DNA of 64,000 bases. Source: Hofstenia miamia (taxonomy: Eukaryota; Xenacoelomorpha; Acoela). A program made the position numbers and the translations under genes. Positions 35,481-47,600 of the stretch are shown here, piece after piece. Below the pieces are notes generated by a model. The model was not told the origin of the DNA, ran no database searches, and saw only the letters and a program-made list of their open reading frames with translations. Within the stretch, counting starts at the first letter, position 1. Each line of letters starts with the position of its first letter. The stretch spans positions 1,644,950 to 1,708,949 of the forward strand of contig SCFE01000074.1 of the NCBI GenBank assembly GCA_004352715.1. Direction: 5' to 3'.

Positions 35481-35789
35481 AATATGATCCTAGCAGGGTC
35501 TCTAAATTCGCATCATTAGATCGAAATAATGAATGCTGCAAATCATATTAAGTTAGTTGTGTGAATTTGTTTAAAATTTTCTTAATCATTTTAATGTTGA
35601 TTTATACAATTAGTCTTGCTTAGAAAACATTCTGTTAATCTTTAGTAAAAACATTGCCATTCTTTTAATATGCATGCATCTTCCTGCCAAACAAAGTCCT
35701 TATGTAATAAACCTTTCTTTTTTAACAGAATGCATCGAAGTATATATTGAAGCGTTTAACTCACATATACATGAAATGGCAAGATAAAC

Positions 35790-38080
35790 AATGAAGTTGA
35801 CATTGGTGCAGATTTTAATTTGCCATCGGCTGATTGGGACACGTTTCGTCCATTTGTTCGTATGAAAGTAATTATATTGATATATTTGAAGGTCTGTGCA
35901 TGATACAGTTAGTTAAAGGTGTTATTTCAACAGATTTAAGTTATGGGTAATGTTAAATCTCAAGGATTTTCACGTCATAGTGCATTAATATTTTCAATAG
36001 ACTGTCTCAATTTTGAAATTGATAACTCAATTAAAACTGTTCAATATTCATTCTCCACTGAAAATTACTCCTTGATTAAGCATTTTGTTGAAAATCTACC
36101 ATACAGTTGTAGAAATGAAATTAATGATATGATAATGGAATGGTACAATAATTTAAATTACAACATTAGTATCTACATACCTAAAAAAAAACTAAGATGA
36201 TGTGTCTTGTCTGCTTTTTATTCCTCACACTCTTTACATCTTTTACATCTGCCAGAAACTACCAAGCAGAAGAAACTTAAAAATCCTGAGCATACAGATA
36301 ATAAAAAAATTAGTGTACAATATCAAAAAATTTTTGAATCAGTCAAATTGGATAAAATTATTTATCCTAATTCGTTCCAATCAAATGATGTATTCAAATA
36401 TCTAAGAAGCTTGTCCAAATCATTTTGCCAATATATATTGAAGGAAGTAATGAAGCAAGTACAGATGATTTATCTATGGCTAGTATTTTCAACAAATATT
36501 TTTCTTGGATTCTTACTTCAAATAATGATGAATTTCATTTCAGTACAAATATTGTAAGTATTATCTCACTAAAAATAATGTATAACCCATATGGATATTT
36601 TAAAGCTAACTTATGATCATAAATCTTCTTCAGCACTTACATTAGCAATTTACCTTCCAATTTTCTTAAAGAAATTGCAGTTGAAATTGCTCCATGTTTA
36701 CACACAATATTCTCACACATAATTTCAAAATTCTGTAATCCTAATTTATGGAAAATATCCTATATAGTTCCAATTTTCAAATCTGGGAATCGCTTTAGGT
36801 CACAAACTATAGACCAATTAGCATATTACCAAGAATTTTGCTTATATTTAATAGATTGCTGTATAAGTTCATATATCCATATGCTAAAACATATCTTAAT
36901 AATTAACAACATGGTTGCCGTCAAGAGTGTTTTACAATTACAAATCTTTTGGAATACTTACATTTAGTTTATAATAATCTTGATAGTAGCACTACAAGTT
37001 GTGGAATTTACTTTGACATATGTATATATGTCCCCATAATATCCTTTTGAATAAATTAGCTGAATTTGGATTTGAAGAGTATTTGTTAAAATTATTGAAA
37101 TCTTATTTGAGTGGAGGGAAACAGATTGCTTTATCACTATCAATCAATGTTATTAGCGGAGTCCCTCAAGGGAGTATTTTGGGACCACTGCTCTTCTCAA
37201 TTTTTATAAACGATCTTCATGAATTTTGCAATAGTCATTGTTGGTTATTTGCAGATGATACTAAATTGTTGTGTACAACTCGTTTTTAGCAACATATCCA
37301 AAATGAAATAGACAATGTCATCAATTGGAGTAATCAAAATAACATTAAATTTTATGTTGTAAATCAAAAAGTTATCGATTTTAGGAAAACATCACAAATT
37401 ATTATTTTTAATGAATTTCGTTTAAATGTTTCTATCATTTCTTTTACAAATGACATGAAAGATTTGGGAGTGATTATTACTAGTAATCCAAAGTGGTCAA
37501 TGGATTCAGATTATATATTAAACAAAGGAAGAAATCACTTCTACTTATTAAACAAAATTGAATTTTATTAAAAGTTGCATTTTGTGAACTCTTACTTATT
37601 CTTCACAATGTTGGTGGCCATCACATAGAAATTTTCAAAAGTTAGAAAATTTCCAAAGAAAATGTCCACATTGGATATATAAAAGTGATAACATTTCAGA
37701 CTATAAACTTATTATGAATGATAAAATTTTACCCATAGCTCTCCCATTTCAATTCAGTGATCTTTTATTATTTAACAATATTCTCACTGATTGTTTTTAT
37801 TATATAAAAAACAATTAATTAGTAAAAGATATTTAAAATACTGAAATCAAAGAATATTTTTTATTTATCAAATTATTTTGATAGGATTGTGCATTCAGCA
37901 ATTTACTTGATTCTAAACACTGATATAGACCTTTTTTACTTCACCTAATCTTCAAGAAAAATTAAAAGAATTCCTCGAAAATTATGTAAGAACAAGGAAT
38001 GACAGAAATAATATGTGCATGTCCTACATTTCTTGCAGTTGCCCTCAATGTAGACAATTCAGATCTTCGAATAAATAACT
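35790..38080 (+). mobile_element. Divergent non-LTR retrotransposon, decayed
   Basis: An endonuclease motif (DFNLPSADWD, 35809-35841) opens it. A linker with many stops follows, then RT motifs: [47 protein letters not shown] and the catalytic box FADDTKLL (37245-37270). Post-RT text includes MKDLGVIITS. The ORF ends in ISCSCPQCRQFRSSNK at about 38030-38080. That Cys-rich terminus resembles the ISCDCPRCRKT end of the family at 2.8 kb although the RTs differ. Confidence 0.75.
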
Positions 38081-38212
38081 CATTTTTTACTTATTGTAAC
38101 CTTATTTTTGGTTAATTTAAGTCTTGTATTATATATATATTTTTTTTTCAGAACAGTTTTGAAACTTTGTCATTAACAATGCAGAGCAACTAGTATGATA
38201 TAATTGAAATGC

Positions 38213-38252
<40 letters not shown>

Positions 38253-38275
38253 ATATTTATATGCATATATATGTA
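38213..38275. repeat. Imperfect (TA)n microsatellite
   Basis: TA repeats interrupted by TTTA, directly upstream of the DCST-like gene start. Confidence 0.85.
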
Positions 38276-38387
38276 AATGTAGATAGATATAGATAGTTAT
38301 AGAATGCGATTATAAATTTAACCTGTTAATAATAATTTACTACAATAAAATTTAATTAATTTCCGTTGGAAAAATTATAACTAAGCT

Positions 38388-38680
38388 ATGACGACCAAAG
38401 CAAGTAAAGGAAAGAAGAAAACTAGGAAAGTAAAAGCAAAGAAAAAAGTGAAAATACAGATTGGGTTGCTGGACAGATTGTATTGCGTTATATGTAGCGA
38501 CAGCAAAGAATATAAATTCTTCAAAATTGTGTTCTCCTACATGCTATTTTTCAGTCTGTTTTGCACAATGTATCTGTCAGTAATCAACCAGTTTATGATT
38601 ACTGGAGCTGTCCCTCTTGGATTAGGGGTAGCTATTTCCGCGTTTATTAGCATATTTTTCACTCCATATACATTAGCAAG
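38388..38680 (+). CDS. DCST1/2: DCST-like exon 1 (N-terminus)
   Basis: The ATG opens a basic stretch (KASKGKKKTRKVKAKKK), then LLDRLYCVICSDSKEYKFF. Two hydrophobic segments follow (KIVFSYMLFFSLFCTMYL and AVPLGLGVAISAFISIFF) before TPYTLA. Donor GTTAGT, phase 2. The pattern fits DCST N-termini. The next exon, which should carry the P...GR region, was not found. Confidence 0.65.
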
Positions 38681-41600
38681 GTTAGTATGTACTTTGACAT
38701 TATTGAATTCTCAATATAAGATAAGTTAAGATAAGATAAGATAAGGGATTCTTATATTCAGATAAATGTTAACAATTATATAACAGATAATTTATCAGAA
38801 TAGCATCATTAAATACACAAAGATTATATATAAAACAAAACGCATATATACAATTCACGTACATTACAAAAAAAATTTCAGACTATGGGTAAAATACTAT
38901 AGTAATATTTTATAAATTAAACTCTGTCCCAGTTAATAAGTAAAGTTTTATATCAATAATTGGGGTTTTATTATAGCGTAAATACCATGGTTTTGGCTCG
39001 AATTAGATAGTTTAGGATCTTGTGCATATTATAAAAAAACTTGAAATTATACTCGTGTTTATATCACATTACCTCATTTTCCTAAAAACCGGTTTACTTC
39101 TTAATTGGGAAAGATTTTAGTATTAGTATAGTCCTTGTTATAAAATGTGTATCCTAGCCATGATTTACCACATGTATGCTTTTGCTTAAGCAAGATTTTT
39201 AAATGTTTTTTAAAAGATTTTAATTTTTCAATGCGTTTAATTTGCTACTTGAAGCTTTTTACATGGTTTAAATTTATTAATGTTTTAATTTCTTCAGGTA
39301 GCGAGTTTCAGGTTCAAATTGCGACATTAATGAAGGATTTCTTTAAAGTGTTTTGATCTTTAATTCTGTTTGTGAGTAAATCTCGGCATTTTAAAAACAT
39401 TATAAGGTGTTTTGGACAGAGATTTATAGGGTGGTAGGTTTATATTAGCTTGAAGAATGTCATAAGAGTTTTGGAAAAGAATTGACCTAGAAATCTAATG
39501 CTTAGTTTTCGATGAGTTTCTAGCTGAGATATTTGATGCCTATGTTAATTTAAAATCAAATTTCTTATTAAGCATATCGCTTAGGTCAGTAAATAAAATG
39601 TTTGCGTACATGTAATTTAGGTGACTCATAATGAAACCATGGAAAAATTGAATTATCGTACAAATGTGGTCACATATTTTATACCTATAGCTAATTTTCT
39701 AACTATTAAAGTGATGTTAGTTGAAATTTAACTTTGAGTCCATAGGAACATTAACATATAGAAAGTCACTACCTTTATTAGGCTGTAAAATATAAAATTC
39801 TGTTTTAGCTTCTTTAATATTCAACTTGTGCATACAAAAATATTTTGAAAATTTGCTACAATACAATTCTATAGATTCTACTAAGAATGCATGTTTGTCC
39901 GCCACATTGGATTAAACTACAATTATTTATAGAATGCTTGCCATTTACATAAAAAGTAAAAAGAAGACATAGAATCGTTCCTTGAGGCACCCAACTGTAA
40001 ACCGGAAACCATTCCGAAAAACAGTCGTTTAATTTAATTTTCTGGAAACTTTGATTGAGGTAACTAGTTATTAATTGCTTACTGCTAAACGAATATCTTA
40101 AATGAGACAGTTTTTAATTAGTAAGAGAAATCTAAGCAGGATATAGCCACAAATTTCTTAAAATCGACTGATGATTATTAGAAAATCCTAAGTAAGATAG
40201 TTTTTCAATTAGAATGCTATGATTAGTCAAATCGAAAGCGTTTGAAAGATCTAAACAAGCTATAGCTACAAATTTATTAGAATCAAGTGATGCTCTCCAA
40301 GTTTCAGTAGCATTGAATAGTGCATCAGTTGTTGAGAAATTTTTGCAAAATCCAAATTGCATTTTTGATAATAAATTATACTTATTTAATGTTCAGTTAT
40401 TTGATTATGTAATAATCTTTCGAATATTTTGTTATTGGAGAAGTAATTGAGATTGGCCGATAATTAGTGGCAATTGATGGATCATTTTTCTTAAAAATAG
40501 GAATAATTTGAGCAAGTTTTAAATTATCCGGAAAGTAATTAAATTTTATGCATTCATTAAAGATAAAATTTAATAGATTTGCAATGATGTCTCCAGTCAT
40601 TTTAAGACCCCATGAGGCAATGCTTTGGGTCCACTTGATTTGTTGGTTTTAACCTTATAGATTAATTAAATAATTTCATAATAGGTTGAGAAGCACAAAG
40701 AAAATTCAAGTGTAAGAATTTCTTGTACTTAATAAGGGGGCCATTGTATTTTCCTAGGTTAATAAAGGTCTTGTTTAATACATTAGATATTTCTAAATTG
40801 TCAGTAAGATTGTTTCTGGCTGATTTTTTATCACATCAATAGAGCTTGATTTAGATCTCTTAGAATTTGTAATTTCTTGTCTTAGCGTCCATTTTGACTT
40901 TGCATATGAAAGACGCGCATATTCAATTTTCGGGAAAATTCTTGGTGGTTTGAGAATTCATAAAATGTTAATATGCTTTGTTCTTTTCGTGATTCAAAGT
41001 TTATTGGGAATAGTATTGCGTGATTTGAACTTTGTACTGGATTTAATCATTATAAAATGTTCAGGGGAAAATCTTTTGAGATAAAATTCAAAAATGAGAC
41101 TTATGAAATTTAATAGATGCAAAACAGTGATCACAGAATGGGAATCTTTATTGGCCAATATTAGATTTAATGTGATCAAAAACAGATTCATTTTATATTG
41201 GCCATTAGCATTAAAATAATTTAGGTTCCAATATCCGAAAAGTACTAAGTCTTTATTTTCAGAACAGGCAAGTGATAATTCGTCTTCAAGTTGCTGAATT
41301 AAATAATTAGCGAATTTCTTATGCGGGCTGTAGGATGCATTTAGTAATTGCTTTTTCAAATCGTGAATTTTTGATTGGATTGATAACTTCAACCCATAAA
41401 CTATCAAAATTTGAATCATTTTTACCTTTAATATCGTTGCGTATATATGGGCCTTGACAGACTTTGGAATTAAAAATAATACATCTCCACTTTTGGATTT
41501 TCCCATCATGTCGTTCAATAATCTATCCCGTCTAAGTATGGCACAAGTGCCATTAACAGAAATATCTAGAATTAAATCACTGTTAGAGCTTGAAATGAAT

Positions 41601-44600
41601 TCCCTATATGCGAAATTTTTAATGCTTAGATTCTGAGAATTTAAGTGTACGTAATTCACGATATCTGTGCCGGTATCAGGTGTTGAACCAAGGGAGCATG
41701 TACCCCTCCTAAATCTTTAAGAATATAACTTTATTAAATTGAACATCAAAATGTTTCAGTGTATCCTGTAAAATGAGGGGAAAATTACCGCTGCAGGTAA
41801 CTATTAAGTCGTGATTAAGTGTTAACAATTAGTTTCAGAGATGGAATCGGATCTAACATTTTAAGATCCGATCCGGATCCGAACCTTCAAGATCCGGATC
41901 CGATTCGAATTTTTAACAAAATTTTACTTTTCAATCTCAATTTAAATAAGTATTCTAACAAAAAATAAACATGGACTTTTAAAATATTTATGTTATTTTA
42001 TATGCGGATAGAAAATTTTAAGAGCTTCAACACTATCTTGAGATATGAAATGGACATATACTTTCGAAATAGTGCATGCAAATCAACTTATTTGTAAGCT
42101 TTGTAATAATCTAGTTCCTAAAATTGGCAAATTAAAGAACAACCCCAAAATTGATATTGCAAAATATTAAAAGACTTTGTTGTAGAGTGTATTAAAATCA
42201 GTGTTAGAAAAATTAATTTTTCAAACAAAATTTGAGATTTAAATATAAATTTTGAATTTTACTGAAATTGGATACTTAATTGGATTAGAAATTTTAAATT
42301 ATATAACAGCAACATTAAATATATTTATTCCCTATTAATGCCGACAATATGGTTCCATACACCTTTTTGTATTAGTGATTATAATACTGACAAACATTCT
42401 GAGTACTACGTTGATCTTGGCATTGCAAGTTGCTTAAAGTGCATATTTAAATGAAACTTTTAGATTGAAGAGCATCCTAAATTACATTAGTATTTTTTCA
42501 TTTTGTCAGGATCTGCAAAAGCTAAGATATTCCACTTGCATCTCTGTGTTCTTTGCCTTTTCTTTGACATACATATTAGAGAGAATCCTTTTCAGAATTC
42601 TGATCTTTCATTTGGCAAATTTGTGCAAACAAATGTGTTTGGTTGATTTACTATTTTATCAATATGTGATGGCTAACATGAATCGCATTTCCAAATTTGA
42701 AGTATTCGTCACTAATTTTATAAGTTGTTGGAAAGAATAAGTCTTAACCTGTTGAAATTCAATTACAAAATTTCACTTAGATTGAGATTATTAACACAAT
42801 TCAATTAGGATTCATGCAAATCAACTTATTTGTAAGCTTTGTAATAATCTAGTTCCTAAAATTGGCAAATTAAAGAACAACCCCAAAATTGATATTGCAA
42901 AATATTAAAAGACTTTGTTGTAGAGTGTATTAAAATCAGTGTTAGAAAAATTAATTTTTCAAACAAAATTTGAGATTTAAATATAAATTTTGAATTTTAC
43001 TGAAATTGGATACTTAATTGGATTAGAAATTTTAAATTATATAACAGCAACATTAAATATATTTATTCCCTATTAATGCCGACAATATGGTTCCATACAC
43101 CTTTTTGTATTAGTGATTATAATACTGACAAACATTCTGAGTACTACGTTGATCTTGGCATTGCAAGTTGCTTAAAGTGCATATTTAAATGAAACTTTTA
43201 GATTGAAGAGCATCCTAAATTACATTAGTATTTTTTCATTTTGTCAGGATCTGCAAAAGCTAAGATATTCCACTTGCATCTCTGTGTTCTTTGCCTTTTC
43301 TTTGACATACATATTAGAGAGAATCCTTTTCAGAATTCTGATCTTTCATTTGGCAAATTTGTGCAAACAAATGTGTTTGGTTGATTTACTATTTTATCAA
43401 TATGTGATGGCTAACATGAATCGCATTTCCAAATTTGAAGTATTCGTCACTAATTTTATAAGTTGTTGGAAAGAATAAGTCTTAACCTGTTGAAATTCAA
43501 TTACAAAATTTCACTTAGATTGAGATTATTAACACAATTCAATTAGGATTCAATGTAAAAATGTGTGTAATTTATAAAAGATACAAGTACACATATTTTA
43601 AAAATTTTTGGATCCGAAACAGATCCGAAGTTTCTCAAAATGAAGATCCGATCCGTATCCGTATCCGATCCGATCCGATTCCATCTCTGATTAGTTTTTG
43701 GCTATACAGAAAATGCAAATTGATAAAAAAGCATGGCAGAATTTATTTCAGTGAACTTAAAATCCCTAATTCATATTTGGGAACAAAATGAAGTTTGAAA
43801 AGGCACAGTTTGAAGGCTGGTTTCAAAAGCAGTTTCTCGTAATTGTAAAATACTTCCCAGGATTATCAGTAAGAAGTGAACGAAGATGCTTGTGAAGGAT
43901 GTTTAGCAGATTTGCTGAATGAGTTCAGTGCTTAGTTTGCAGAAGACGGTTCTGTGGTGTGTGTAATGAAGAGAATAAGGATCCTTATTTTACATGAATC
44001 GATTGCTAGTTTTTTATTTCTACGTTTGTATTTTTGTTTCAAACGACTTTTTTGGTATGTTGTCGAGTTATTCGAGCAAAATATTCACTTGTTTTTTTGA
44101 TCAATACATAAAATGTGTAATTTTGAAATAAAAAAGCATTTTGTTAATAGCAACCCTTTTTTTCTTTGCATGGTCTAAATTTCTTAATAATAGAGTTGAG
44201 GTTCAACCATCAGAGATGCCTTTTCAAGAAAACTTTCTCAGATATTTCAAATATATTTGAAGCATTGGATTTGTTGTACATGTACATTTTTTGCAGAAAG
44301 TTTTGTCCTGGTAGGAGCACCCTTCTGCACAGTTCTACAGCTTATTGCAGCTAGGAGACTATATCTGCTGATGAAGTTGTTGATTCATCCGATCCATGTG
44401 CTTGGTTGTCAATCACAGAGTCAGTAATTGGGACTTTGCCAATAATCTTCTGAACCGAAATAAATATTCTGCACATTGTTATAACTGCATAGAGAACGAA
44501 AATGGGGAACGTCTTGCTAAAAGTATTGGTATTGCAAATACATTTAACACTGAATTTATTAATCTCTCTGCAATCAAGAAATCACAGAAATTATCTTAAG

Positions 44601-47600
44601 GCAAGTAAATTTTCTTTCAGATATGTAACAAAGCACGGAATTGTCAAATCAATTGCAAAGCTTAATACTAAAAAATCTTGTGGCTCATTTGAAATTCCAA
44701 ATTGGTACATTAAAGAATTCGCTCCTCATATTATATGTCCTTTAAGATTAATGACGCAGCTAAAATTAGCCATGTAACTCACTATTTCAAAAAGCACCAT
44801 CCTTTAAATATAAAAATTATCAATCACCTCTCCATTTAGTAAAATCATAGAATAATTAATTTTTCAACAAATTTATCTATATTTTTCAAAAAACAATATT
44901 TTATCACATACACAATTTGGATTCCGGAAATATCATTCAACATCTGATTCTCTCCTTTATGCTACCGAAAATTTAGACAATAGTGAATTTTTAGGAATTG
45001 CTTGCTTAGATATTTCTAAAGCATTCGATTCAATTAATCCCAACATCCTTTTAAAAAAATTAGAATTCATTTCTTTGAAACTATATATATATATATNAAC
45101 CTAAGATTCTAACCACAAATAAGAGCATACCAACAATGAGCTATTTTCCCCAAATACTACACCACCTATCTGTTTATGGTACATACTGAAATAACTATAA
45201 TACGACTTGTCTCAGTAAATTGAGTGTTTAGATGTGCTTGTGCAATAGTTCTGTTGAATTTTACATTTGGAACTGGGACTTCACTAATTCTATTCTCCAT
45301 GCAATTGAAATATTTAGGCCAAGGTCAGTATGCAATTTCTCACAACTGTTTCCAACATATTTATATACAGTGAAAGCTCTCTAATTCTACTAATTTGAGG
45401 CCTGGCCAAAATATGTTACACTGAGATACATTGAATTGTGAAATTTTGTAATGATGGACATAAATCAAAGCCAAAGACAAATCATATGCAATGCATACGC
45501 GCATATATATTCCAATAAAAAGCAATGTGTACATATTCATAAAAATTACGAAATTATATATGAAATATATTTAAATAGGTGCATGTGTTTTGACACAGAG
45601 CCGTTCTTACAGGTGAGGAGCAGGTACTCTCCCCAAATGTGAGTTTTACTGAAAAACGACAAGCAGGTAATGAATTTATTAACAAAGTTTACTAAAGTTA
45701 TTACTATTGCCCTTATTAAGCAAACTTTTTGTATTAAGTTTTCAATATTTTGTATTTATGCATTCGCAATATTTTATAGCCATTTTAGTGTNCTATATAT
45801 ATATATATGACATGCTTGGTTAGTTAATGTTAATCAATAAATTATGAAATTTAGTCAACGAAATTCACACTGCAGTGCTTGTGGGCTTCTATGGAACAGA
45901 AAGAGTGCATTGGCACAAAATGAAAATATAGTGTTCCGGGCTGGGCTTGGAACGAATTATTTGGATTGGGAAGTGTACAGGCCAAGCTTGTGTATAAGTT
46001 GCATAGGGCTGAGTAGGACTGGCCTAATCAACCTCCCTAATTCAACTCTGGTATCATGTAAAAAACAAAAAATTATTATAGGAGTCGAGGTGTGTTTCTT
46101 ACGTACATACATACGTAGTTACATTTCTAGTTTGAATATTACATCTAAGCATTAACACAATCTTCATTTTTTTCTGAATTTCTTAGTTAAGCAAGTAAAC
46201 CGGACATTTACTTAAGGAACTTTTCTATACACGGAGAGCTAATTAGTGGAATTGTTTTAAATAATATATTCAAGGATTTGAATTACTCGTTAGTTTTTCT
46301 AGGCACTGTGATAATCGTCATAATAAGAGAATTCTCGTATGAAAACACTAAATTTACACTGGACTAAAAAGCTTGTTCGTTATGTCCGGTTTCTCGCTGA
46401 ATCCAACTTCTTTATAAGTAGTTTATACTGTATTTAATATAAATGAGTAATTTCTGATAATTCAAAGATAACTAATTGCTAATAAATTATCAACCTAAGA
46501 TTCTAACCACAAATAAGAGCATACCAACAATGAGCTATTTTCCCCAAATACTACACCACCTATCTGTTTATGGTACATACTGAAATAACTATAATACGAC
46601 TTGTCTCAGTAAATTGAGTGTTTAGATGTGCTTGTGCAATAGTTCTGTTGAATTTTACATTTGGAACTGGGACTTCACTAATTCTATTCTCCATGCAATT
46701 GAAATATTTAGGCCAAGGTCAGTATGCAATTTCTCACAACTGTTTCCAACATATTTATATACAGTGAAAGCTCTCTAATTCTACTAATTTGAGGCCTGGC
46801 CAAAATATGTTACACTGAGATACATTGAATTGTGAAATTTTGTAATGATGGACATAAATCAAAGCCAAAGACAAATCATATGCAATGCATACGCGCATAT
46901 ATATTCCAATAAAAAGCAATGTGTACATATTCATAAAAATTACGAAATTATATATGAAATATATTTAAATAGGTGCATGTGTTTTGACACAGAGCCGTTC
47001 TTACAGGTGAGGAGCAGGTACTCTCCCCAAATGTGAGTTTTACTGAAAAACGACAAGCAGGTAATGAATTTATTAACAAAGTTTACTAAAGTTATTACTA
47101 TTGCCCTTATTAAGCAAACTTTTTGTATTAAGTTTTCAATATTTTGTATTTATGCATTTGCAATATTTTATAGCCATTTTAGTGTAAGTGCCATTTAAAA
47201 AAACAGCTGGAAGCAGCACTGCATGTACACACACATCAAATTGGGGAGAACTGATAGAGGCAAAAAGTTGTTGGGAAGAAAAAAATTCCCAATATCCAAA
47301 ATTGGGCAGATGGAGAGCTTTCACAAAATTAATTAATTTACATACTGCTTAGGTCCTTTCCGTAATGTCTGGAATAACAACATAGAACTTGTGGAATCTT
47401 TGCTTTGCAACAGTGAACAAATGTTTGAAAACGGTAAGTATATTTTACAAAATATCAATATGTAGTAATAGAGAAAGTTATCTTGAAATTATTATGTAAT
47501 TGTCTTTAGATGCAATCAATTCAAAAATTTTACTTGTTTTACATTTAATTGATGGGCTCTACAGGAAATTTCATAATTCAAGTTACACTTCATAACATTT

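Noticed and set aside
42465-43478. Two identical 91-codon frames as a gene pair
   Set aside because: They are copies within the tandemly duplicated interior of a hAT element, with no domain or splice support.
45581-45614. Possible short DCST exon before a strong GTGAGG donor (also at 46975-47008)
   Set aside because: The length that keeps an open frame gives the wrong phase for 47353. A 14-nt microexon would fit the phase but lacks the conserved residues, so I could not support it.
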